Assembly: GCA_016617855.1 (NCBI GenBank)
Contig: JAECUM010016868.1
Location: forward strand, 47,008 to 111,007
Length of the DNA: 64,000 nucleotides
Reading direction: 5' to 3'
Source: Megalonaias nervosa
Taxonomy: Eukaryota > Mollusca > Bivalvia > Unionida > Unionidae
Shown piece after piece: positions 33,831-45,145 of the stretch (the stretch's first letter is position 1; every line of letters starts with the position of its first letter). The notes below the pieces were generated by a model that ran no database searches, was not told where the DNA came from, and saw only the letters and a program-made list of their open reading frames with translations. A program made the translations under genes and the position numbers.

Positions 33831-35799
33831 CTGCAAAAATAAGTGGAACACTATTTTCACTGATGATAAATTCAAGAGACCTAACTCATCAAGCTCTTAT
33901 CAAATAAATTGGTTGGCTTTATTACTGGATATATCCCTGAGAAAAAGGAAGTTTCTGAGGAAAATTCAGTTAGAGGATCACATAGAGGAAACTTGAAAAA
34001 GTAAACACCCAAGAAAACCTTGCAGGGGACAAGCTATTTAGCCCAAACAACAATCATTGTTGAGGAAGTGAAACTTCATGAGGGAAGCCATCTTTTTCAT
34101 ATATACAAAATAAAACTGAATTTTGAAACCATTTTCACATCATTCTTGATGGGCCAGCAAGATCAAAAGTAGTGTAGCTGCCTTAAAATCAGACACAAGT
34201 GTAGAAAATTAATTTTAAAACAACAACAACTGAAATAACTCATCATCTCAAATCTGCACATTTTAATTTTCACTGTATCTTCCAAAACCCCTTCCCAACC
34301 CTATACCCATCTACACCACCAGACAGTGACCAAAGCTGTAATGCTAAATCCATCTTTTATATAACATGTCTACCTGCTATGACTGCATACATGTAACTGA
34401 AGTTTGGTCACAAAATAAACGTCATGGTAATGACACTATCTGTATATTTAACATTTGACATTGACACTCCCTCCCCTCCCTGGGACAAAAGGGTTGGATA
34501 CAATGGATGACACCTATTAAAACTCTATGGTCTAAAATTAAGTAACACAAAAGCTTGAAAACCAACAAGATTTGTAAAATTCAACAAAAAATGTATTTCT
34601 CTTGAATACAAAGTGAACATTTTAAAAGAACTAACAGTATTGCAAATTAAATCCCAAATAGTCATAAATGATTTATCACAGGTCCAAATATATAAAGTTC
34701 CACCTGAATTCCAGTGGTATTCCAAACAAGTCCAATACTGAATGTGTTGATGTATCTATAGTCTTGAACATGGTAATGTGCCAATGGCCTGAAATGTGAT
34801 GATGTGCTAACCATCTTTTGATGTATCACAATAATATAGTCCTAAACTTTTCTTGTCTGAATACACTATAATTCTAAATTAATATTTCTGTTCAAGAATA
34901 TTACAAATGAGCACTTTGTATTTCCAGTGAGTAATAGCTGAATGAATAATTCCACCCAAATCAAATACTGAACACAACATGGAGAATGATTATGCTCAAG
35001 ATGTTAAAGCAAGAATGAGTAACTTCTCAAGTAAATAGAATTATATTTAAAAAAACTAAGAAACAAAACTATAACCAGGAAGAGGGTGAAATTTCATTTC
35101 TAGAAAATTCAATGTTGTCAACAAGTTAAAATCTGTTACTAAAATTATAATAAAGAATGTGGTAAACCTCAGGTACACCAGGTTATTCCATGGGGGAATT
35201 CCAATTCCCAAGACTCAGGTTAAAATAAACATGTTTAATTAATAATCTCAATACTTAATCCACAATCATAGGAAAAATATTAGCTATGTATTCTGTTGTC
35301 CACAAAATAAATGTTACTGGTCAGGTGCAACATGAACTTGATTTTGGACAAGGTCAAGTCCAAAATACAATTATACATAACATGTAATCATGGAGAATAA
35401 AGCTAAAAAAACAATTTAAATGAAATATTCATAACACATCCTTCCTGCAAATGATTACCATAGGGACAACACACATACAGTTTTATGAAATTCCATCAAG
35501 CAGTTTAAGATAAAATGTTGTAAGAGACAGATGAATAATCTACAAATGAAGGTATCTTAATATCCCCAATGATTTTTAATTTATTGGGATAATTGGTATT
35601 TTAAGAAAATAAATTTTAATAATTAAGAAAATTTAAAAAGTTAAATACCAAATTCTCCAATGATAATGTTAATCCCTGTATGATGATAACCTCAACTTCA
35701 CCTACAGTGTACCACCATACACTATTTTAGCAAATTTTACTAACATTAAGATCTTTTTGACAATAAACCTAAATCATCAAGTAGGTTGATGATGTAGAT
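33831..35799. other. Non-coding stretch, probably the CD225 gene's first intron
   Basis: AT-rich with no supported exon. Because the next exon begins in phase 1, an upstream exon must exist, but I cannot locate it in this window with confidence. Confidence 0.35.
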
Positions 35800-36005
35800 A
35801 TGGGATTTTTGGGATTTTGTTTTGGTCATTTTAATGGCACTTTTAACACATCACTGGCTATTTCAGTGAAATGGGAGCTCAGTGCCTTTCCCAAGGACAC
35901 ACAGAGGCAGCCAGCCCAGGTAGGTATTGAGGCATTGACACCACTACCCTTGTATTATGAGTCTGATATTCTGTTTGACAGGCAATATGTTCTTATCACA
36001 GAAGA
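35800..36005 (-). mobile_element. tRNA-derived SINE-like copy
   Basis: The plus strand has AGTGCCTTTCCCAAGGACAC, then a stretch ending TTGTATTATGAGTCTGATAT. This matches the reverse complement of a common invertebrate SINE head (A-box region ATCAGACTCATAATACAAGG on the minus strand). It is diverged, with no clean B box. Confidence 0.4.
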
Positions 36006-36863
36006 AATAGTATTGGGAGTTTTAAATTAAAAGATGTCTGTTTACAGTCATCAGAGAGAGAATAAGAGATTGATTTATATCTCGAATTAAAAAGTATTAT
36101 TTTTGCAACACCAATGTGGCAACTGTCTACTGCTTGTTATAGATCTCCTGAGGTATATCAATAGTATACATGAGATCCATGTCAAATAGTGTATTCGGCA
36201 ATCAACCCCAACAATCCTCACAGTCAATCTGCAATTACGTTTGTGGCAAATGGCACTAGTATGAGGACTGTTCAGCAATATCAAACTGTTTATCTCCCTT
36301 CTTGACAGTTCCTGTCTTGTGTTTTCATGCTCTCGTCATTGACAGTGTCGATGATAGTTTCCCAAAGTGCAACCACATCTTTGAGAAAAGTCGTATGTTG
36401 CATCAATGGGTTAAATTTAACATACTCACTGTAGCAAGACCTCATCACCACAGCTACACTGTCAAAACTCATTATAATGCCATCTGCATACGTGGCCATC
36501 ATGAGTTTGTGATACTGTTCCATGGCTGTCATTATATAAACAAGAACTGTTATTTCTAATTTAAAATATCTTGAGTGATCCACAAGCACGTTGGAGGATG
36601 AGTACTAGAGTTCCCATCATAGTTTGCAACCATCACACACTATGCACAATGCAATTTTTTCACACATGCTGATCCCACATTGTTTAAATAGAAAGGGACC
36701 ACCACTCTTGCAAACATGAACAGCATATAGCCACAGTATTCACTGACACAATGCTGCCTGCACTAAGTTGTTTTTATCATGAGAAGCCACACACATTGAT
36801 TTTACCAGATCATATGGAGTGATAATATAACTTTTAAATTAATAATTTATTTCCTGTACATCC
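36006..36863. other. Spacer with opposing ORFs, nothing recognised
   Basis: A 99-codon minus-strand ORF (36290-36589) and an 85-codon plus-strand ORF overlap. Neither shows a motif I can assign. Confidence 0.3.
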
Positions 36864-37330
36864 TTGTTTATTTTTTCTGCCTGGAGAGCTATTCCAAATG
36901 CTCTTATTTCAAAGAGACCAAAGCCATGTATTGAAAGCAATACATTTGTTGGGTCTAAAAAACCTCAGCCCGATTCTATTATGGAGAACAATGAACCATT
37001 CATGTCTAAAGGTTCTATGTCACTTATTGCTGAATCTTCCAAGCCTATCCCAATTAAAATATTAATGGACACAGAAGCTTATCAGAGTCTTTTGTTACCA
37101 GGTACTTTGCCTTTATCTGAGAAGTCTTCTAGTGAAAGTTTTCTTATTCAAGGAGTAGAGTGTGGCTTTGTTAATGTTTCTCTCCAGACTTAGCTCTTGT
37201 AACTGCACAAGTAGGATATAAATTAGGTATTTTAATCTCAAAAGGATCAACTTTTTGATCAAAACAAAGCTTGTCAGTTACAAGTGGATTAACAATGACC
37301 TTATCCCAAGCTAGGTCACTGTCTAGTAAT
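36864..37330 (+). pseudogene. Ty3/gypsy Gag-protease fragment
   Basis: The reading PFMSKGSMSLIAESSKPIPI followed by KILMDTEAYQSLLLPGTLPL and LIQGVE matches gypsy aspartic proteases, which have PI-x-x-LRDTGASQSLLL...VLIQGVE. The catalytic DTG is DTE here, so it is dead. The next ~140 bp keep related but broken sequence. No RT or LTR is visible around it. It is a different family from the element at 56092-63335. Confidence 0.65.
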
Positions 37331-39490
37331 AAATTAATACCTTTGATGGGTAAAGAGTGCTGTGACAGTCACAGGTATGGAAACTAAACCTTATTATAAC
37401 TTATAGTCATGGACAAACATTAAGTACACCTCATACATTAAATATAAATAATAATTGTCATTCCATCCTTCTGTTAACATTTGCTTGTTTAGCCGATAAC
37501 TTTGTGACAGCTGGAGAGATTTCATGAAATTCTGTCCATGTATGTATCATAACCAGACATGTGCCACACACACTATACAAGCCCCCTGCCAAATAAATTT
37601 ACAACAAGGCAAGGGAAATTGTAATTCTGTCATTTTGTGCGTTTCTGGAGGATAACTTTTAAAAGTACTCAAGATATTGTAATGAAACTTGAACAAGTTA
37701 TATATAATAATCAGACATACCATTGTCATGACTTCTTTCAAAAGATTTAGATCACAGCTAGGGAATATTTAAATCAGCAACCTCTGTCCATGTACAGGCA
37801 TAATATTTGAACCAAAGAAGGTATTTTCAGGCACCTTTAGCCTGCTGTATATCTAGACTTGATAAGGTCTCATTTATTCATAGTCACATCCTCTGCCCCA
37901 AAAGTTAAAAGTCAAACACATGTGAAGTCGGAGGCCTCCTACCTAATCTCGGCTCCAACTTTTTAGCTTCATCACATATTTTGATGAATTTGATCCAGTT
38001 CCACACTTTATGATGCACTAGCAGGTTTGTAGCTCTAAGATCAAGGCCAATGACAGGAAAAAAACCACAAGATGAGTATATAATGTGTGGTACTCTTGTT
38101 ACTTAAAGCCTTGAGGTTGTGTCATCTCATTGTTTTGGTGCCATCTTCAAGATCAAAGTTCCAATCTTTGGGGGAGTTTCTTGACATGCTTTTGCCATCA
38201 ACCCATGTGACACTAATGTGAAACAGTGTTTTGAATATGTGCAACTTAGCTACTTATGTCATGGAATTTTCATCAATTTTCTGTGCATGCAGCTATAGCA
38301 ATAAAGGGTTAACAATGCATGCCTGGGAGATCTACTTTTTTTAAGATTTCTTTCTTAAATAAACTTTCAGTTAATTTCAATATAGCACAAATTTTGGTAT
38401 CAACAAACTCTTCACATGAACACATTTGTGAAATAGGCTTAGATCATGAGAAGTGTTCCAGCTGCTGGAGCTTCATAGAGAGTGAGGTATGACACATACA
38501 GTATCATACATTATTCATTTATCATCTGTCCTGAACGAACTTATGAAGTGACAAAATTTTAGTTCCCATAATAATCAGATCAAAAGTACACTTTGGCATG
38601 TAAAGAAATAACTATATTTGGTTAAACATTGAAGAGTAGTTTCAGGCAAGTTATATTTTTTGACAGCTTCCATTGCAACCACTAAAAATTCATAGCAACC
38701 AGACAGAAAATACATGTTTTCACATCTCCCACAAAAATACAATGGTAATATTTTTAACAAAGTACTGGATGAAATATTTATTATATCTTAATCTCCACAT
38801 ACAAATGTGTGTGTATCTTGGTCCCCATGACAGCCAGGTGAGAAACATAAATTTCACACCTTCTTTAAAACCACTCCATTAAATATTGTCAAACTTTCAA
38901 GAAATGTTCATTGTGATATGTTTTAAAGTTGTTTCAGTTAGCTTAAATTGCAAACAAGCATCTTTGACATTAGTCATGTAGAAATGTGTTTTAATATTTT
39001 TACAACTATAATGGCAATTTAAGTCAAACTTTTCAAATAAAATAAATATCTTTTACATTTCTTATAATTGCTGTATGTATGGAAAACAAGAAACTGCCTT
39101 TTCCCCACAAATTAGAGAAAGATTTTTTTACAATCTATCTGAAGTAGTTTTGTGGTTAAAATATTCCAGGCCCCTCTCCCCCCACCCAAAAAAATTAAAT
39201 AGGCAGTCCTTGAATTTGATGTAACCAAGTTTAACCTGCAGATTTACCTTTTAAAAAATCTTTTATTTCAATCTAAGTCTAGTGAGTGATGCCTGTTTCT
39301 TTTAAAGTATGTTTAATTTACCCCTTGATAATTCATTACATTAGTTTGAAAAAAGTCAAGAGTTACAACCTGTTCAAGACATTTCTGTTTATAATAGCAT
39401 GCCATTAAGTTCAGGACATAGGATTTATTTTGTCCATCTGTGTCTGGATCCCTCTGTCTTACTTGTACTATGGGTGAATTTGGGGTGACT
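37331..39490. other. Non-coding stretch
   Basis: 37490-37760 resembles a dispersed non-coding repeat (AATTCTGTCATTTTGTGCGT, then TTCTGGAGGATAACTTTTAA). I cannot bound it. No gene is supported. Confidence 0.35.
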
Positions 39491-39495
39491 GACTA

Positions 39496-39691
39496 CAGTG
39501 GAGGTCCGTCCATATAGGAGCACTAAGTGGATGCATTGGGCGTTGAGGAGAAATTGTCAGGGCCACTTCGCTCGCCAAGGTTACGATAGGGTAACATATT
39601 GGTACCTTGGCTAGCGAAGATGCATAGGGAGTGGGGTTATCTAGTTCGCCTAGGGCGCCAATTGCTGGCAGCTATTATAGAGCCGCCCCTG
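39496..39691. mobile_element. Candidate hAT-like MITE with internal hairpin
   Basis: The left end CAGTGGAGGTC and the reverse complement of the right end, CAGGGGCGGCTCT, are similar. Inside, CTTCGCTCGCCAAGGTTAC and GGTACCTTGGCTAGCGAAG form an inverted repeat around a short loop. It is GC-rich compared with its flanks. The 8-bp flanks do not match convincingly, so this is tentative. Confidence 0.4.
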
Positions 39692-39753
39692 GTTGAGTGC
39701 GTATGTACCATATAAATAAACAGATAGAAGGCTCATCTTTTTTATTTGTTTAT

Positions 39754-39760
<7 letters not shown>

Positions 39761-39802
<42 letters not shown>
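39761..39802. repeat. (GA)n microsatellite
   Basis: Uninterrupted GA dinucleotides. Confidence 0.95.
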
Positions 39803-39804
<2 letters not shown>

Positions 39805-40040
39805 TTATAACTTTCAATCGGAAGCAATTTGAGAAGACCCCCACGATCCCATTCACCTCAAAGTACTTTCTTTATCTGCTGCTCTAAAACTGCATATAAA
39901 TACTGCTTTACTGCAATAAGTCTACATTACTATGACTTAAAAACTTATTTCATCCCATCGGCGACATCAACTCCTAGTCCTTTATTATCACATAAATCAA
40001 AGTGAAATCAACATCACGCTCACGCAGTTAACAATTAGAT

Positions 40041-40874
40041 GGGCCGCACGATTCACCCAAAACCTGCCCCAAACCACACAAAACCTGCCCCAAACCACCC
40101 AAAACCTGCCCAGATCCACCACAAACATTATGTAAATCAAATGAAACATACCCAAAACTACAAGAAAACATTGGAAAGAGCACTATCTTGCTGAAACAGA
40201 TAAATTATGCCGCATTTACCGAATTACATCGGATGGAAATGATAAAAGGGAGACAAATGTTACTGGATTGATGAAGTCAAAGGCGGACCCAGTCAATACG
40301 TTTCAAGTATAAACGGCCTCATTTTCAAGTAAATAACGGACCTTCAGTACGACATTCATATTTATGAGGATGATAACAATAACATGTGCATAATATTATA
40401 AATATTTTTACATGTATTTGTTATTGTCTTTGTTAACAATTTGTTGTCGCTAAGGCCTATAGCAGTATATTATATTCTTCTTGACGTTTAAAATTAAAAT
40501 AAATTTGAAATCATGTAAAGGTACTGATTCTTTATTTCTAAAATGAAGTGAAAATAACTGCTGATCCATTATTTTCTTTATACTTCATGTCATTACATTT
40601 AAGAATATTATTGTCGTTGCCTGAAATTTAATGATAATGATAAAGCGGACTCGGTGTAAAATTACCAATCTGATTTCAAAATTTCTTTAAAAATTGTTCT
40701 GGTATTAGGAAATGTTTATTATTTTAAAATGTCTGTATCTGATAAACTGTCGTCAGGATTTGGGTGAATCATGCGGCCCTCCAATTGACAAATAAAAAAC
40801 CTATTTCAAATATGATTTTGTCTGATTTTGTTATTGTCCAAATTAATTTATCTCCCAATTCGGGGTCTATTAAT

Positions 40875-40934
<60 letters not shown>

Positions 40935-41632
40935 CCCTAGTTTTTCGCTTTGGTTGATTTATTCATCAATCTTATATTGCAATATAAATACACCTTCCTA
41001 ATATGACTTCTCAATACTTTATGATTGTTCGAAATCCGAACTTTGTCGCCCAATTTTCGGTTATTTAAATTTGCATAAATATGTCTTTCGGCTAAGTAAA
41101 TTGATTCATCAATATAATAAATACGCTTTTTTAATCAGACTTTGCATGGCTTTGTGTGGCTTTGTCAGGCTTTGTGCGGCTTTTTCAGGCTTTGTCGGGC
41201 TTTGTGTGGCTTTGTCAGGCTTAGCAGTATTTAGTAGGACCCATAAAGCCCGTAGCGATAACCAATTGCTAATAAGGAAAATAACATTTACAGTGTGGTG
41301 TATATATTATTGTTTTCATCCTCGTTGGTATGAATGGCACTGGTGGTCCATTATTTACTTCACAATGTGGCCGTTTTTACTTACTGACTGGATCTTTTTG
41401 ATAACCAGCACTGGCGATGAATATAGCAACATTTGTCTCCCTTGTTTCAATGTTTACAACCAATATCAGAAATAAATACAGCCTATTTTGTCGCCTGTTT
41501 CTACAAAATAATACTCTTTCCAAGGTTTTCTTGTGGTTTTGAGTATGCTACGTTTAATTTACTTCATGTCTGTGATGGATTTGGGCATGCTTTGGGTGGT
41601 TTTGGGCAGGTTTTGGGTGAATCGTGCGGCCG
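40041..41632. mobile_element. 1592-bp terminal-inverted-repeat element with 9-bp target duplication
   Basis: The left end GGGCCGCACGATTCACCCAA continues AACCTGCCC. The reverse complement of the right end, CGGCCGCACGATTCACCCAA, continues identically, so ~37 bp match with about three differences. CAATTAGAT stands perfectly on both sides (40032-40040 and 41633-41641). Subterminal parts carry tandem words (CCCAAAACCTGCCCCAAACC left, GGCTTTGTGTGGCTTTGTCA at 41150-41220). A third, inverted end copy lies inside at 40757-40783. No transposase is readable. The 9-bp duplication is typical of Mutator-like elements, but the family is not established. Confidence 0.75.
40877..40932. repeat. (TA)n microsatellite inside the TIR element
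   Basis: Uninterrupted TA dinucleotides. Confidence 0.95.
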
Positions 41633-41938
41633 CAATTAGATTACTATTGGATTCGTCACGCGATTCAAGCTCTATTTTTAGACAGGGAGAGCCTTAGTTA
41701 CAGCCTTCCGTCCAAGTTTGACCGTCTTGAAATGCGATTTTCAGCCTTATTAGATTGAATATAAGCCCAATTTCGAAATTTGTCGATATTTTGATTAACA
41801 AAAATGAATGCAAGATAAAATTTTCGAAAATGCATCCAGTAGAGCCCTATAATACGAACATTAATAAAATAAAAATCCGAGACTGATTCTATCCGTATAG
41901 CCTTATGGGAGACCCATATATGTATGCCTTAGTCTGAT

Positions 41939-42363
41939 TACAGGAATCTGACGTTTTATCAATAAAGTACGACGAAATTTCGGACAACATGAAATCACCT
42001 TATCGGTATTATCAATGAACGCAAGGAGTGCACGCGTGACCACAACCCTCCGCTCGATTCGACTTTTCTCACGCGTCTTTTATCGCTTCAGAATCGCAAG
42101 GCGGCAGTTAATTCGCCGGAATGGATTCATGCGATGGCCGTCCGAGAGTTATGCATTGGTACGTTACTGTTTTTTGAATGGATATGTGTAGTTTTAAGTC
42201 TTCTTGCGATTCTCAAGCGATAAAAGACGCGTGAGAAAAGTCAAATGAGCCGAGGGTCGTGGTCACGCTTGCACTCCTCGTGTTCATTGATAATACCGAT
42301 AAGGTGATTTCATGTTGTCCGAAATTTCGTCGTACTTTATTGATAAAACGTCAGACTCCAGTG
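41939..42363. mobile_element. 425-bp foldback element with ~158-bp arms
   Basis: The left arm (about 41943-42101) and right arm (about 42206-42360) are reverse complements over ~158 bp with roughly ten differences. Shared stretches include TCTGACGTTTTATCAATAAA, GACGAAATTTCGGACAACAT and ACTTTTCTCACGCGTCTTTT. The loop is ~105 bp. GTCTGAT flanks both ends (41932-41938 and 42364-42370). It is non-coding and must depend on an outside transposase. The arms could extrude as a long hairpin. Confidence 0.8.
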
Positions 42364-42379
42364 GTCTGATAGACAGGAA

Positions 42380-42431
<52 letters not shown>
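42380..42431. repeat. (TA)n microsatellite
   Basis: Uninterrupted TA dinucleotides beside the foldback element. Confidence 0.95.
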
Positions 42432-42433
<2 letters not shown>

Positions 42434-43447
42434 ATCTTACAAGTTGCTCTCCGCCATTTTAGCTATTATCCTACTGTTATCCTACTGGCCCACTGGGGTT
42501 CGTATAGTTTGCTTGCAACTTACCTCTACACTTGTACTATAAATATACGAGGTACGTTACAATCAACTGTGTACTGGCCGTGTGGCAACAGGAACATAGG
42601 TCAGAAAATAATTACATGGAGCGGAGAACGACTTGCTCAAATCGTTGGATTAAATGAGGTGTTGAACTCATTTCTTTTCTTCAAGAAGAAAAATTTAAAA
42701 TCTTTCATGCCAATGAAATCAATCACCTTCTCCAAGACTTAAAAGAAAGAGTCGTTATATCTCACCCGTTTTCTCGTCTGCCATTGTTCTTGCTTTCAGT
42801 GTGGTATTTTCTTTTTCTTAGGCCTATTTTTACAAAATGTTTGGCTCTCTTCACACCAAATTTTGTTGATACGAAATCCGGCCTTAAGTCACCGAGTGAG
42901 AAATGCTCGGAAAACTTCCTGTTACCACAATACTACTTATAAAACAGGAAGTTAAACTTCATTTTTATTCTATTTCGTCAGCAGTCAAGGAATGATGCAT
43001 TGTTCACGGTAATTGATATTAGTATCCGATCAACACATCTTCCCACGGCCCACGTGCTAAGTATTCGTATTTTTTCTCAGACGGGAGGCGTAAAGAGAGC
43101 GTCCCATTACCGCGGAAATAGTGACGTCGGTAGGACTGAATTAAAATAAAAATAAATATTAATAAAAATCGGGAAATGTTAGCTAAATGCAACACTTTTG
43201 ATCAAAATTTTCAAAATGCATCAATCTAAATAAGATCTTCGTATACTGAACTAGATCCTTAAAATAATTATGTCATTGAGCTTCTTATTGCTTCTTATAT
43301 TAACATATAGTTGGCAGTTGCTTATATTTGTAGTTAACCCCAACCCCCGTAAATTTAAATTGTATTCCCCTTGGCTAGAATGCACATTTAATGATTCTGA
43401 AAGGATGATAGGGTTCATTATTAGGTCTTAATACTACGGATCTAACA
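42432..43447. other. Spacer, nothing recognised
   Basis: No supported coding or repeat structure. Confidence 0.35.
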
Positions 43448-43616
43448 AGGGCGCCCGCAGAAATATTGTTTTTTTTGGGGGGGGGGGCTGGGTTACAAAC
43501 ATGTAGTGGTAAGCCATTAAATTTTACGGATTTAATCCAAAACATGTTTAGAGATGAAATCCGTCGCCACCTCCCCCCACCCCCCAAACGTGCCCCTATG
43601 TGCGGACGTCCATGGA
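43448..43616. mobile_element. Candidate short MITE with G-run/C-run interior
   Basis: The left end GGGCGCCCGCAGAAATA and the reverse complement of the right end, GGACGTCCGCACATAGGGG, are similar. Both are followed by long G runs on their own strand. The flanks ATCTAACA and ATCTAAGC share 6 of 8 bases. The overlapping 155-codon ORF is an artefact of the simple sequence. Confidence 0.4.
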
Positions 43617-44059
43617 ATCTAAGCAAACGCAGGCGCTGAAATTTTACCTTGCTCGCCGCCTCCCCCCCCCCCTTCGTGAAGGAACACATTTTGTTACCGA
43701 ATAGCTTTGTTCGTGTGACCAAATCTGCTTTATTGTTTAAATTGTGAAGCAGACGGCTATTTGTTGACATTGTGCTCAGCGTGATTTTAAAAAATAAAAA
43801 GGATTCGAACTGGATATGGTATAAATGAGATTTGGTGACCACTTAACGAATCCGGGACTACTCGGCACATTGCAGAATCGGTTCGTAACGTTCTCTGCCC
43901 AAATAAAATCGGACATCCAAATCGGCACTTTACGTACTAGCTTGAATTTCATCTGACCAGTCCGATCCCATTTTTTATTCTGGACATTTATGTTGGTGTG
44001 TACGGTCAGAGCCTTTCGAACAGTTGGAATTCGCCGCCACCATGAGGCAAAGGGTAACC

Positions 44060-45145
44060 GCTTACAATCATGCCTCGAAAACCTTGATCGTGCGTGGCAT
44101 ACCGAATTACTTTTTAAACCTAAGGTAGGCGTTTGAGGTAGTCTAATGTCATGGTTAGAACATTACTTCTCATTAAGAAAATAAGAGTTGCCCTGAATTC
44201 CCGTTTTTCTGACTTTCAATTTATAAATGCGGGAACCCCTCAAGTATCGATCCTTGGACCCTTATTATTTTTAGTATATATAAATGATATCGTTAATGCA
44301 ATCATCACTAAGAATATTAGCAGATGATACTACACTATAAATAATCGCTGAAAATCCAAATGAGGGTTGGCCAAATCATAAATTCGGACATTTAAAAATT
44401 ACAGGACTGGTCCCGTCTTTGGCTAGTGAACCCAGACAAAAAATAATCAATGCTCATAACACGAAAGCAAAATTCAAATAACAATCCAAACATGCAGATG
44501 TCCAGTAATGATATTCAAGAAGTATTCCAATATAATCACTTAGGTATTATATTGTCCTGTGATGCACAATCTTTTCAAGCATTTATCTGAAAAGGCCTGG
44601 GGGAAAGTAAATATTTTAAAATATTTTAAATATAGATTGGATCGGTGTCCTTATACTTCCAATGTGTGACTATACTGATTGTATATGGGATTATTGTACT
44701 ATGTAACAAAAAGAATCATTTGAAAAAATAACTTGTAGGTTATGAGAATAGTAACAGGTGCTACCAAGAGTGTGACTCGGGCATTATTATATGTGGAAAC
44801 CGGGTGGGATAGCCTGAATCATTAACACCATAAGCATAAATTACTTCAGTTGTTCAAAATCTACCATGGTCCTCCCCCAAAGTACTTACAAGATATAATT
44901 CAGCCTCCTCTAATTAACGATGATATGTACACCACTCGATCACCCGATGCTGTTCGACCTTGTTTGTGCCGAACGACACTTTATCTAAAATCAGTTCTGC
45001 CCTCCACAATTCAACTGTGGAACACGTTTCTGATGGAAATAATTAGTAAGCAGTCCATTAAAAATTTTAAACCTTACATGAATCGAGATAATCATAAAAT
45101 TCCTTGGTATTAATTCATTGGTGATCGGGTGTGTAATGTGTCGAA
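44060..45145 (+). pseudogene. Decayed LINE reverse transcriptase (second copy)
   Basis: The plus strand reads AGTPQVSILGPLLFLVYIND (near 44231-44290), then LADDTTL near 44317, then DWSRLWLVNPDKK near 44405. A clean frame at 44850-45113 carries FKIYHGPPPKYLQDI and VLPSTIQLWNTFLMEIISKQ, the thumb and WN motif of jockey/CR1-type LINEs. Stops and frame breaks abound. The protein order resumes at 47020-47290, implying a later insertion between. Confidence 0.75.

Noticed and set aside
43375..43842. 155-codon minus-strand ORF
   Set aside because: It spans G/C homopolymer runs and the ends of a MITE-like segment. Its composition is not protein-like and no motif is present.
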